Part shown: piece by piece, positions 36,716 through 48,120 of the stretch
How the letters are laid out: each line of letters opens with the position of its first letter
Numbering within the stretch: position 1 is the stretch's first letter
The notes under the pieces: generated by a model
Told to the model about the DNA's origin: nothing
What the model saw: only the letters and a program-made list of their open reading frames with translations
The model's database searches: none
Made by a program: the position numbers and the translations under genes
From: Imbricaverruca yamaguchii
Taxonomy: Eukaryota > Arthropoda > Thecostraca > Neoverrucidae
Length of the DNA: 64,000 nucleotides
NCBI GenBank assembly: GCA_034440575.1
Contig: JAOTOL010001613.1
Coordinates: forward strand, 2,057,501-2,121,500
Reading direction: 5' to 3'

Positions 36716-38193
36716 TGTTAGTATGTATTATCCTATACCATCTGCCCCACAGAAACGTCTTTAATTCCAATCAAACCAGTGTGACATATGAGGCAATTAT
36801 GCACCGTGATATACTTTCTCATTTTTCCTTGGCCTGCATTAAACCGTGCATGCAATGTCACTCACTTCTGCCTCGTTAGCAGATCCACCCTCTTGCTCAG
36901 ATACCAGCGGGTTGGCTTTCTTCTCGTCCAACTACCAATTCCATCCAGCTATCCCGATAGCCTTAAGATGCACTACTAAGTGCCAAACATTAATCCTATG
37001 ATGGAAGAGGGAGGCTTCTGAAGCCGCTTTCAGTTTTTTCCTTCCCGCTTCTTATCGCAGTCTGGTAGGGTTCTAGTACGCAATGACTGCTCCTAACGTC
37101 ATTTTGGACGCAATAAGCCAACATTGTTATATGCCTTACATTGTCGATCAGAGACGGCTGCGAAAAGGAATTCTGGGGTGTGTCCGACCGATTTTACACT
37201 TACGAGACGGTACAATGCCATACAGTTTTACAATACAGTAGATGAACCTTTTATATATTTACACGCTACGTTTATTAATACTGGTTTCCAGCTAGCACCA
37301 GTGATCCAGAACACATAAGTTACAAATTTTGGGTTATACATTATTACCTAATGGCTATGGTGGTTCCAGTGTAAAGTATTTTGGGAGGGGTTTGTGGTGA
37401 CTTTAGACTTGACAATGAAGCAGGCCACTAGCAAGGGGGCCAGTTTCTATACGGTGAAGGGTGTTGATTCAACACCATTGGGATATCGAAACCTACTGGG
37501 CTGATTTTCTTGAAAGAAACTGCAATCGCTTCTTCATGCATTGCTCCACGTATTGGAACAAAAGTGCCCATATTTTCGCAATGATGTATACAGGATGGTT
37601 AAAAGGAAATTAGCGACAAGCTGTTTTTATCGGGCACACATTCATGACGATCGAGATTTTAGTCCAAGAAGCAAAAGATGATACAAAAAGGACGGAGAGT
37701 TAATGTGAGGCGATAATGGTGCCATCTACACAAATCCGAGGTGGTGATAGGGCATATCGAATGTCGTATGTCGGCCATGTCACGTCCCTGTCCTATTACT
37801 ATACTGTTTTGGTTCAGGCTGATTGTATAAAGCACACCTGCCTATCCATCACAATATGGTCAGATGTAAAATGTCGGAATGCTTTTTCATCGTTTTGACA
37901 ACTTCCAAATGCCTCGCATTTGCCCGAAATTGGAAGGCCTCTGCAACATTTTCGAATTGTGCAATGCACGTTGGAAGTTTCACATATGTGTTCCAGGTAT
38001 GATTTACGATGTATGATGACCTGCAGCCATTTTGCAATAAATAGCTGTCAAAAAGTGCGTCGCTGGAAGATATTCCTCAAGTACGCAAAATAGTCAAAAT
38101 TGACCTGAGTTACCTCCCACAAACCTGTCCTAGATCCGCCTGTGACCAAAACAAAAATATTAAATTGAGACAAAATGCGTGGCAATTTTTCTT
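36716..38193. other. Gene-free spacer
   Basis: No gene, repeat array or element end is recognised. Confidence 0.45.
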
Positions 38194-39043
38194 TTAACCC
38201 GTCCCGTCTAGGGGGATCTTCAACCGCCCCCCCCCCCTCAGGTTTTTCGCAGATAGCGGACGAACGGCGCGCGACAGCGTGCCCAAATTTAGCATACCTT
38301 TTCCCACATCAATTTGACATGCTGATTCAAAATTTCTACGTTAGGTCATCTAGGGTCAACGGGTTAGTCAAAGTCAAGTGAGGTCACCTCTAAAAAATTT
38401 CAACCAGTCGTCACGCTATAACGGACGCCGATATTTAACTGAAACTTTCAGCGTTTGCTTATCTTTACGGAAAAAAACAAAACGTATGAGTGTAATTTTT
38501 CTCTTTTTTTTCGTTTTTGACTACATATAAATTTTGCGTATTTGCCAAATTGCAGTTCAAATACAGGATTCTGGCTAAAGTAAGCATTTTTTGTTAGGGC
38601 AAGTTGACATCTAACAACGTTTCTCGGTCGGCTCTATCCATTGGAAGAGGGAAATTAAAAAACTTGAAAACTCAACAAACAAACAAAATTATTGGGGTGG
38701 GGGGTGGGGGCCAAAAAATATAGACCTCGTCGATTTCGCTGTCCTTTTCTCATTCCAAATATATTTTGTTTTGTTTTTTCATATATCCCCAAAAATGAAC
38801 TCACCGGAGTCAAAAACATAATGTAAGTCGTGAAAAGTCGTGAAAATCTAGCCCCCTGGTAACGTCACGTTTAAGGGAAAATTGTTTTAGAGGGTGGACT
38901 CGGACCCTACTCGTCGAGCGCTTTCCGATGACACCTCTTTCGTTTTCGTGCGATGCTCAGTTTTGATTTTAGAGGGGGTCTTCAACCGCCCCCCCTCTCC
39001 GAGACGGGTCGTGAGGATTTGACCGGAAAGAAAGAAGGGTAAA
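38194..39043 (+). mobile_element. TTAA-bounded MITE, copy 3
   Basis: The body (38198-39039, 842 bp) starts CCCGTCCCGTC after TTAA (38194-38197) and ends GGG before TAAA (39040-39043), one base off the expected TTAA. Its length is within one base of the copy at 967-1809 and it aligns end to end with it in reverse orientation. Both retain GGTCTTCAACCGCCCC near the ends, the GCGGACGAACGGCG block and the AGCCCCCTGG-GACGTCAC block. Non-autonomous, with no coding frame. Confidence 0.72.
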
Positions 39044-39084
39044 AGGAAAGTCACCTGCTCCCAAGAGTTAGAAATAACACGCGA

Positions 39085-39345
39085 AAATCGTAGGGGGAGG
39101 GGCTAATTCAACCCCAACCGCCCCGTGATATAGTTCCACGAGCCCTTGGGCTTCTCACATAACGTACACAGAACGGGAGGGTGGATTCATGCCCCGACCG
39201 CCCCGTGAAATGGTTGCCACGAGCGCTTGGGGCCTCTCACATAACGTACATCGGACGGAAGGGTGGATTCAGGCCCCAAGCGCCCCGTGATATGGTAAAA
39301 CGTGCGGCGAAGGGCTCTTATATAACGTACACCAGACGAAGGGAA
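39085..39345. repeat. ~80-bp tandem repeat, 3 copies
   Basis: Each unit has a GG(A/G)GGGTGGATTCA-GCCCC part, an CGCCCCGTGA(T/A)AT-GT part and CTCACATAACGTACA or a close variant. Confidence 0.8.
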
Positions 39346-40130
39346 GGGCTCTTCCCACTCGGAAATCTCGGACACTACTTAAGGTAGCAACACAACATTC
39401 GGAGAGTAGATTACGGCTGTCGTGAAATCGTTGCAGCAGGGATTTCGTGATCCTAGGTCGATGTCTTTAGGGCTAAATTGGGTCGAGATCGGCGAGCACA
39501 CCGCGCCAACGGATCCTGTGTGACCTTGAACGCTCTGATGCCTGGGATCCCAGCAGACGGGCGGCAGGAGGCTGGCGAGTCGAATTTTCACCATCGCAGT
39601 TCCTATGTTTACCACGTATTAAAACATAATATTGTTATATAAGTTGCTCTTCTCAATTTGCATCAGAATCACAAAACTTCAGAATAATATGCTCGCCTAT
39701 TTATGAGATATCGTTCAAAAACAGGAGGGTGGGCGGATCCACCTATCCGGTGCCATTGCCAAACGATGTAATGCCAAGGGTGCAACGCCGATACGTAAGT
39801 TATATACGGTGACCTGACCAACCACCGAACATAATTGTCAGCTATCACTATCCGGGGCGAAAGGACACTGAAAATAACGGTGCGAGAGTATGAAATCGTG
39901 TGAAGAACACCTGTTGATTCGATTTTTTAACTCGATAATTTGAACTCCGGTGTGTGGATCCGGTTATACAACAAAGAACAATTAGCATTTGCATATTTAT
40001 GCCCGGCGCATACCTATACGTCGAAAGGTGCCCTGAAGTTAAGCATGCATGGAGACAACTTTAAAATGGATCTCATAAATTACCATCTTTCCACCTGCTG
40101 CATCTTTTATGGAGATCGAATATGAAACCC
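39346..40130. other. Gene-free spacer
   Basis: No gene is seen. Confidence 0.45.
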
Positions 40131-40320
40131 AAAGCTGCACGACGGGGCGGGGATGGCCGAGAGGTTAAGGTGTTTAGCTCTGGGTACCAAAGGTCCCGGG
40201 TTCGACACTCGTGCCGCTTGGGACATTTCACCGACCACCTATGCGTGTCCGCGCATTAGCCGTGAATGTGCAGAAGGTGCATCGTGAACTACCCGATAAA
40301 CAACAACAAAGCTGCACGAC
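40131..40320 (+). mobile_element. tRNA-derived SINE, family 1, copy B, with 13-bp target duplication
   Basis: The body (40144-40307) is bounded by a perfect 13-bp direct repeat AAAGCTGCACGAC (40131-40143 and 40308-40320). The A box TGGCCGAGAGG is at 40154-40164 and the B box GGTTCGACACTC at 40199-40210. After the tRNA-like head come CATTAGCCGTGAAT and CGTGAACTACCC, shared with 8398-8585, then a short CAA tail. A perfect duplication indicates a fairly recent insertion. It lies about 440 bp upstream of the putative start codon of the secreted-protein gene. Confidence 0.9.
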
Positions 40321-40618
40321 CACCAAAGGCATTCGTCCGGTCCATCCCAGCCGCCATATCTGAAGAATCCTCTTGCGTGTATGCAGGCATGCTTTCACGC
40401 GGCCCAAGTATCCTTTCACATTCGTTGGACGGAACACACCTTTCACTCCCATTGCCACTATTGCTGAACGAGGCATTGTGTACAACTATCACGATGTACA
40501 ACAACCGGCTTAACCCTCACACCGCACCTACACAGTTCCAGGAAGCCAGCGCTCTCCCGTGCCGCCCGCGGCTGACGACTCTGGGACGAGTGACGCCCCT
40601 CCCGCCATCCTTGACGTG

Positions 40619-40626
40619 TGACGTCA
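40619..40626. promoter_or_regulatory. CRE-like palindrome TGACGTCA in a CpG-rich upstream region
   Basis: A perfect TGACGTCA lies 117 bp before the ATG at 40743, within a GC- and CpG-rich stretch (about 40550-40740) that looks like a promoter or 5' untranslated region. Binding by CREB/ATF-type factors is an inference. The same palindrome also occurs by chance in local repeats. Confidence 0.35.
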
Positions 40627-40742
40627 CGGCGGCGGTGGTGGTGCAGGCGGCGCGGCTGCCGAGAGAACGCGGCGGCAGTGGGGGCCCGGCTACAGCGGCG
40701 AGAGAGGCTGTTACGCGGGCGCCGGTGGCTGCAGGAGACGCC

Positions 40743-40800
40743 ATGTTTGTGCCGGTGGTGTGTGCGGCCGTCCTGGCGCTGGGAACGTCTCTCCCGCAAG
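40743..40800 (+). CDS. First coding exon of a secreted protein (signal peptide); probably the serine protease
   Basis: ATG at 40743 opens a 19-codon frame, MFVPVVCAAVLALGTSLPQ. It has a hydrophobic core and a small-residue end, as in a signal peptide, and stops at an excellent splice donor (CAAG then GTAAGA at 40801). The exon ends in phase 1. The next candidate exon on this strand, 57855-58131, starts in the matching phase and would continue the protein as V-P-V-A-P. I therefore place it as exon 1 of the trypsin-like protease whose catalytic exon is at 61125-61289. The intron would be about 17 kb. The link rests on phase, strand and the need of such proteases for a signal peptide; it is not proven. 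Additional exons (for instance a clip domain) may be hidden in between. Confidence 0.5.
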
Positions 40801-41099
40801 GTAAGACCCGGCGCCCGGCGCATCGAACATCGTGTCGATTCACCCCTCTGCCGGAGTTGGTGTGACGTGCATCGTCAAGCTGGCGATCCAGTCTGCTCTC
40901 CTGGCTTTTGTTGATTCCGAGATGTTTCACCTGGGAATCTCAAGCGACGACGACGTTCGAGAACAGCTTGTCACGCATTGTGGTCGTGGCGCGAACGCTG
41001 TTCGGACAGCACCAAGTTTCGTCATGATGACCTTGTACCTCTTCCAAGATTTCGAAATGTGGGCGCCGGCTGAATACGGAGCCGCATGAGAACTAGTAT

Positions 41100-41420
41100 G
41101 CTGGAGAGCCAGAGACGGAGCCGGACCCGGAGCCGGAGCCAGAGCCGGAGCTGGAGCCGGAGCCGGAGCCAGAACCAGGGCTAGAACCAGAGCCAGAACC
41201 AGAACCATAGGCAGACCCAAAAGAAGAGCAAGAGCGCCAGAGCCAATCCCAGAGCTAGAGTCAGGACCAGAATCAGAGCCAGAGCCAGAGCCAGAGTTAG
41301 AGTGGGAACAAGAGCAAGAGTGCCAGAGCCAGAGACAAAGCGCGAGCGCAGCGCGACCGTGACCCTAATCGTGACCGTGACCGTAACCGTGACAGCGAGA
41401 GCGAGAACAAAAAGTGAGAG
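41100..41420. repeat. GGAGCC-type hexamer array, copy 3, decaying rightwards
   Basis: Begins as GGAGCCGGAGCC units at 41110-41170 and grades into AGAGCCAGAACC, AGAGCAAGAGC and CCGTGACCGTAAC repeats. It belongs to the same hexamer class as 13826-13992 and 14557-14727 but lacks their conserved spacers. Confidence 0.85.
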
Positions 41421-43063
41421 CTATAGCGAATGTTAGAGCGATATCGACAGCGAGATAGCTGCATATTAACACATGAATGCTTTTTTGTCGCCTTATGCAT
41501 TCACTTTTTTTTACTCTTCTTCGATGATATATGGGGCAATCTGATTTCCAAGTGCAAATAAAACAGCTTAGCATTAGCACCGAAGCCACATTGGGCCATG
41601 GATGGCGGAGCGCTACGGCCAGGGCGCTGGCTCCTATCCATGGGAGACTGTCACATTTTCCTAAGTTTCATAACGTAGGCTATTAACTTTGCAGTGATGG
41701 CGTACGCGTGTATACGTGGATTATCGAGGAAATCGTGTGGTCCCGCATAGCCTCCCTTCGTCGGGCGGGCCAGCAAATCCACCTTCGCTGGGCCGGGGCG
41801 GGGTAGAAAAACACTGCGATGAATGATTCGCGAAATATGGTGGAATTTACCACTTTCTGAACACTCAATATACATCTATCCGCAAGAGATATAGACATCG
41901 GGTTTCTTGGTCTGTGTTTACGAGGTATATATGCCTCGTTTCAAAAGTTTTTTCTTGTACAAGTATTATGTTTATGCCACTCAATACAGGCCGTGAAACA
42001 CAGGCATCTTGTAGCACAATTATCAGTGCCACGAGATGGATAGCTGCTACGTTATTGTATGTGGTTTGTTATACAATAACATTTGTTGACAGCGTGCAAT
42101 TTATTATCACTAATGTATGTTTTCGTATAATGGATGACTCCGAAAATGAACAAGTATATACGTATGAGTACGCTATTGGCTCAAAATTGAGCTTGCAGAA
42201 ACAACATTTTAAACGGCATGCTTCGATGGAAAATTTAGATATAATCCTGCACTCGATTCGACATCTCACCTAACGAAAAACTAATATTTGAACACCGAAA
42301 AACCATCTCCCCACTAATTTCCGATCTTCGTAAACCAGGGTAGCATACAAAAGACCATTAGAAAGTACTAGAAAAAACCCAAAACGTAAGGGGGAGAGTG
42401 ATTTCTTTAGGCGTGCCAGACCATAAAGGTCATTTGCGCTGCCTTTAAAGGACCACGTTACATGTCCGTCTATAAAAGAGTGTTCGCAATCAAGGTGCAG
42501 GCAAGTGAACATTTACGTTAAGGGAATTTTACGCTATAGTTTGAGTGATAGTTTAGGTGCTGAATAGGCAAATTTCGCCCACGTTCCGTCGCAACAAGCC
42601 CTTCAGACCAAAATTATTATCTGCTTGTGGGCGCTTCACGAGTAATTCCACATCCTCAGAAGAGGCTGTCAAAATTTCAAAGGTGCGTCTAGTTTGCTGG
42701 CTCTGTGGAATAAGCCGCAGGGCGTGCCCAGGCCAGATAATGGTGGTGGTAGCCTTAACAACCTTATATTCCCAGTTTGTTTTTGCTCCAAAATCTTTCA
42801 CCTACGGTTGGCTAAAAGCATCACCCGGACACTAACGCTCGGTGGCAAGTTGCAAACTTCTTCCACACCTGGATAACCAACGAACCACGCAAGGCCAGAT
42901 TATTGCAATTCAGACCAATCTTGGCATGAACTTGCAAGCAGCAGCCTTAAAAAGACTGCCTTGAAGTTGGTGGCGTATATATACTCCGTAATAGAGGTTG
43001 CGCTCGGGGAGTAAACTGTCGGGATTCATCTTTTTCAGAGCATCTTGGGATGCAATGGTACCA
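41421..43063. other. Spacer (putative intron of the protease gene)
   Basis: No exon-like segment, repeat array or element end is recognised. Confidence 0.4.
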
Positions 43064-43250
43064 CAAACGGCTATGCAAGGTTGGTTATTGGCTTTACGAC
43101 ACATCAACCGTTGAGTCATGCAGCGTCGCCAATCTCTCACGCCGATTGGTCACGAGCGAAGAGTAGCGACAGGTCAGACTCGAACCCACATTCTTTCGAT
43201 TGTGAAACAAGCAACTTACCCCCAGACTACTCGTCCCCAAACGGCTATGC
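43064..43250 (-). mobile_element. tRNA-derived SINE, family 2, copy A, with 13-bp target duplication
   Basis: The body (43077-43237, minus strand) is bounded by perfect 13-bp repeats CAAACGGCTATGC (43064-43076 and 43238-43250). On the minus strand it begins GGGGACGAGTAGTCTGGGGG, an A-box-like start. A GGGTTCGAGTCTGACC B box follows, then CTGTCGCTACTCTTCGC and a tail of CCAA units. It aligns along its whole length with 49205-49364. Confidence 0.9.
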
Positions 43251-43339
43251 CAAAGTCAACCGATGTCCTTGATTTGTTTCCCAGTAATCCCCCTGATTCG
43301 CAACGAAACGGCACGATCTATCAACACCTAAAGACATGG

Positions 43340-43525
43340 TCTAGCCATAATTAGTATCCGCTCCCGAACGACAGGATCGGAGGACGCCCAAAGCCATGGT
43401 CTAGCCAGAGTTATCCGCTCCCGAACGACAGGATCGGAGGACGCCCAAAGCCATGGTCTAGCCAGAGTTATCCGCTCCCGAACGATAAGATCGGAGAACA
43501 CCCAACAAAGCCATGACCTAGCCAG
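43340..43525. repeat. ~56-60-bp tandem repeat, 3 copies
   Basis: Units contain AGCCATGGTCTAGCCAGAGT and TCCGCTCCCGAACGACAGGA, then ATCGGAGGACGCCCA. Confidence 0.9.
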
Positions 43526-43534
43526 ATATCCGCT

Positions 43535-44070
43535 CTCCAATGATCTGCCACACTGCTCTATGTACGCTCCAATGATCTGCCACACTGTTCTGTGCACCTT
43601 CAATGATCTACCGCACTGTTCTGTGCACGCCCCAATGGTCTACCGCACTGTTCGGTGCAGCTTCGATGATCTGCCGCACTGTTCTGTGCACGCTTCGATG
43701 ATCTACCGCACTGTTCTGTGCACCTTCAATGATCTACCGCGCTGTTCTGTGCACGCCCCAATGATCTACCGCACTGTTCTGTGCACGCTTCAATGATCTA
43801 CCGCACTGTTATGTGCACGCCCCAATGACCTACCGCACTGTTCTGTGCACGCCCCAATGATCTATCGCACTGTTCTGTGCACGCCCCAATGATCTACCGC
43901 ACTGTTCTGTGCACGCCCCAATGATCTACCGCACTGTTCGGTGCACGCCCCAATGATCTACCGCACTGTTCTCTGCACGCCCCAATGATCTACCGCACTG
44001 TTCTGTGCACGTCCCAATGATCTACCGCACTGTTCTGTGCACGCCCCAATGATCTACCACACTGCTCTGT
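43535..44070. repeat. 32-bp minisatellite, about 16 copies
   Basis: Unit AATGATCTACCGCACTGTTC plus TGTGCACGCCCC. In the first part CTTC variants replace the CGCCCC portion. It abuts the left side of the region into which the hAT element inserted. Confidence 0.95.
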
Positions 44071-44224
44071 GTGCGAGCACGCCCTCTTGGAATGTGCCGT
44101 ATCCAATCAATCCAACTCCGGTCTGTACCGAGTCGGGCCAAACGCCGCCGGCCGTTCTGCACGCCAACAGTCTCCAGGATGTTCTGTGCCTAAATATCTT
44201 CTGCACAAGTCCACCGTGCATCGT

Positions 44225-47200
44225 TTGTTATTTAGGGATGCACCGGATAGTGAATTATGATATCCGACCGAATAGTATATCCGGCCAGATCGTGAGTAAT
44301 ATCCGGCCCGGATAATCCGGCCGGATATTGAACCTTTTAGGTTCCCACCATTCAACATTTTTTCCTCAAATATATGCATTAAAAATGCAGGTGATTGCAG
44401 GCCACCAAAAACCCCTCTTCATTAAGCAAGCAAGCAATGGCATGCTTTATCCCAAACTGGCGGATCCACGGGGGCAAAATGGGTATTTACTCCCCAAACG
44501 AAAATGGTGCGGGAAAACCACGTCCCCCCCCAAACGGCGGCAAACTTAATTTTTTGCCGCATTGCAGACAGGCCAACATCGCTCCCTCCGCACACCGTGG
44601 ACACGACAAATGCCACACCAACAATTACTTCCCTCCCCCACCGGGCCGACCCACCCCCAACCCGGTCGACGACAAACACCATGCAATATCCCTCTCCCCC
44701 CAGATTCACGACACAACACCACGCCAACATCGCTCCCTACACCCCCTCCCCCGGACGACAAGTGCTGGTTAATTTCTCCCCCCCCTCCAACTGGAGCGCC
44801 TCAGGTCCCAAACCTCAGCCCAGTATATATTTATTTGCTGGCGCTTGGCATTTCGCTCACATCCAAGTCCGTCGGAGCGGGACGCCAGAGATGGAGGCGC
44901 CAGGGAAACATTTTGCACGCGGGCGCATAGCTTTTTAACAAAATGTGCGGGCCTGTCGTGGCATCCGCGTTGGCATTCATTCATCTGGAACCCCAGGCGT
45001 CGGGGGCTTTCCTCCCCACAATTGTTTCAGGTATAATCTTCTACGTAGTTGGCCTGCGGCTTAGGTGGCATGGCGGGGCACTCGCGTTCCTCATTCGTTT
45101 GGGCTATATTCAAACTGTGCGACGACAGCGATACCTATGCAGAATGCAAAATCTGCAAAAGACTTATCAAGAGAGGCCACGAAAGCGCTGGACAGAAAAC
45201 CTTCAGCACGACTTCGCTCCACAATCACGCGAAAATGAAACATCCGGACGAGTACGAAACGGCCAAGCAAGCGAATCGCGGCTGTTTTGCGTCTGTCTCA
45301 ACCTTTGGAGAGGTAGGTACGCCAAAAGATCGGAAGATTTCCGCTATTAAGAAGCAGCTATCGATCCAAGAATCATTTGAGTCAAGGAAGATCTGGGACA
45401 TTAACGACAGCCGCGCCAAGGACATAAACAGGGCCGTGATGATAATGATGGCCGTGGACAACCAGCCGTTCTCAATCGTAGAAGACGACGGCTTCATCGA
45501 CCTCGTCGCCAAACTTCAGCCGCGGTATCTCCTGTCCAGCCGGCGCTACTTTTCCGACGCCATGCTGCCGAGGCTGTACGACGAAGTGAAGGGCAAGGTT
45601 CTGTCTGAGCTAGAGAGCTGTGACGGCAGCTAAGTCTCCTTCACGTCCGATATCTGGACATGCTCATCGTCGCAGGAAACGTTCGTCAGCCTTTCTGGCC
45701 ACTGGATCAAGAGCAATTTCCAACGTCGAGACGTCGTCCTGAAAGCGGCCCACTTTCCGGCATCACACAGTGGCATCAACATCTCGGAGATGCTGACGAA
45801 GATGTGGGACGAGCGGAACCTAGTCAGAAGTCGGCGGCATCTACTAATCCGTGACGGGGCCTCCAACATGACTCTGGGTTGCGAGCTGGCCGATATTCCG
45901 GCTGTTCACTGCACTATCCATCGTCTTCAGTTGGTGGTTAGCGACGCCATCCGGTCGCAGCCGGCTGTGAACGCGCTCCTGACCAGGTGTCGGAGGCTGG
46001 TGGCTCACTTCGGTCACTCGTCAGTGGCCTGCACTACCCTCAAGGAGCTCCAGCGAGCTGAAGGCCTGCAACCGCGACTTCTGGTGCAGGACGTTCCGAC
46101 GCGATGGAACAGCTCGTACTTGATGGTGCAGAAACTGGTGGAGCTGAAGCGGCCAGTTCTTCTCTACCTGGCAGACCACGAAGATCTGCCGCAGATGACT
46201 GCGAGCGATTGGCAGCTGTGCGGAAGCCTCCTGCACGTGCTGAAACCATTCTTCGATCTCACGAAGGAGATGAGCTCGGACAACGCCACGTCGTCCAGCG
46301 TCATTCCCAACATCACCTGCCTGGAGCTATACCTGACAAGGATTGATCAGAAGGCGGCCGGCGCCCAGAAACTACGCGACTCACTGCTACAAGCGCTGCG
46401 CCTCCGCTTCCTAACCACTGCTGACAGCTCCAAAGCGATGAATATCCTTCTGGAGAAACACTATGTGACTGTCACAGCGATCGACCCCAGATGCAAGCTC
46501 AACTTCTTCAAGAAGTCTGAAGAGAAGGACAACGCCAAGACGCTGCTCCTCAGCGAGGCTCTTCAGCTGCTGGGGGCGCAGGACGAAGAAGTTGCTGCCA
46601 CTGGCAGTAAATGCGCCAACATCCCCGCATCTAGCACAGGGTCAAGTGGTGAGGAAGACCTATTCGGCAGCTGCTTCACACAGATGGTGAGTCAGGGCCA
46701 GGCACCAGCTGTGAAGTGACTACGCCGTGACGGCCAGGGTGACCTGAAGACTGCAGCGGAAGAAGTGCAGAACTTCTTCACGCTCCCCCTCTCACCTCGC
46801 GAGACGGACCCAGTCCAGTGGTGGGGCGAAACAGGGCGAGCAAGTGCGTTCCCTCGCCTACACGCTCTCTCGGGTAAACTCCTGTCCGCCCCGTCGTCCT
46901 CCGTGCTCTCTGAGAGAATGTTCTCGGAGTACGGAACAATCTTTGAGGGCAGAAGGAGCAGACTTCTGCCGCGCCGCGGGGAGCAGCTCCTGTTTCTTCA
47001 CCACAATGTGAAGCATTTCTGAGCCAGGTCGTGTTTTGATTGGCGTCACTCGGTGTAACTCAGCGTCACAGCGTCACTGAACGCTGAGTACGCACTTACA
47101 CTCTTCGAAGGGACAATAAAGATCATACGCTTGGTAGTTTTTTTATCGTCTGCTTGTTGTGTTAGGGGACACCCAAGTGATGAACACTAACTGGAAATCG

Positions 47201-47314
47201 TTGCAAGCAACGGAAAATATCCGGTATCCGGCCGGATAACGAATAGTTAAAATTTCGTGATATCCGGCCGGATACCCGGCCGGATAGTCTATCCGGTGCA
47301 TCACTAATGTTATT
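44225..47314 (+). mobile_element. Full-length hAT DNA transposon
   Basis: The element (44233-47306, 3074 bp) has terminal inverted repeats, TAGGGATGCACCGGATAG on the left and TAGTGATGCACCGGATAG on the right, as read from the opposite strand. The 8-bp flanks (TTGTTATT at 44225-44232 and ATGTTATT at 47307-47314) match at seven of eight bases, as expected for the 8-bp target duplication made by hAT transposases. Subterminal regions at both ends carry several CCGGCCGGATA motifs in both orientations, probably transposase binding sites. A single transposase frame lies inside at 45070-47022. It sits in the putative large intron of the protease gene. Confidence 0.9.
45070..47022 (+). pseudogene. hAT transposase with BED zinc finger, interrupted by two stop codons
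   Basis: One reading frame of 650 codons is kept throughout, with stops only at codon 188 (TAA, 45631-45633) and codon 550 (TGA, 46717-46719). The N-terminus has a BED zinc finger (C26, C29, H53, H58 around CKICKRL and LHNHAKMKH). The RNase-H-like catalytic core is visible: TSDIW just after the first stop (first Asp), RDGASNM (second Asp, usually DNASNM), CTIHRLQLVV, QDVPTRWNSSY, and near the end LSERMFSEYG (catalytic Glu), RRSRL and LLFLHHN in the dimerisation region. The protein would cut the element out by binding its ends. I chose ATG 45070 as the start because an open frame further upstream has only a TTG. With no frameshift over about 2 kb, inactivation looks recent, or related copies are still active elsewhere. 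Confidence 0.9.
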
Positions 47315-47329
47315 GTGTAGGATGGTCGC

Positions 47330-48120
47330 GTGCTGCTGTAGTGGTATACGAGTGGAGCAAAGCGCATGCCCTGTTGTAGTGGTATAGGTGAGAGGAGCAG
47401 ACGTCCTGTTCTGCTGTAGTGGGATACGACAGGAGCAGGGCATTTGTCCTGTTGTAGTGGTATAGGTGAGAGGAGCAGAGGTCCTGTTCCGCTGTAGTGG
47501 TAAGGGGAAGGAACAAAGCGCTTGCCCTGCTGTAGGGGTAGGCATGGGCGGATCCAGAAATTGTCATCGGGGGGGGGGGGGGCGCACTTGTTTGGAGGAG
47601 CGCCATTTTTAGCAGGGGCGCCACTGCGAAAGTATCTGGAGGGAAGCTAAAGTATTGGAAGGGTGGAATGCACCGAAAGCATCCTTTTCCTGTTGAGGGG
47701 CTTATCTGGCCGAAAAAGTAGTGTGGAGATGGGTTGCACCCGGGACCTTTCCGGTCCCGGGTCCCTTTCCTTCGAAGGAGGCACCTTTTCCTCTTAGAGG
47801 GACGCCTCCGGCTAAAAAAAATGTCGAAGGGGATGCACCCGAGGCTTGCCGGAGGGGCGCCTTTTCCTCTCGGAGATGTACATTTTTCCGGCTGGAGTGG
47901 CGCCACCTTTCCATCTGAGGGGCGGGTGGACACATTCCCCCAGCAGTCCCCTCCAGATCCATCACTGGTGGTACGGTTGGAGGAGCAGTGCTCCTGTTCT
48001 CCTGTGGCGGCGGCTGATAGAGACAGAAAGTATGTCCTGTTATAACGCTCGGATGAGAGGGACAGGACAGGACGTCTGTCCTGCTCTAGGCAGAGATGAG
48101 CGGAATATAATGTCTGCCTT
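47330..48120. repeat. ~55-60-bp degenerate repeat around CCTGTTGTAGTGGTA, then GC-rich spacer
   Basis: From 47330 to 47545 the phrase GAGGAGCAGA-GTCCTGTT-TGTAGTGGTATAG recurs about four times. Related wording appears at 48000-48110 and 52175-52290. Between 47640 and 47960 there are several GGGGCGCC(A/T)TTT phrases. No gene is supported. Confidence 0.6.
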
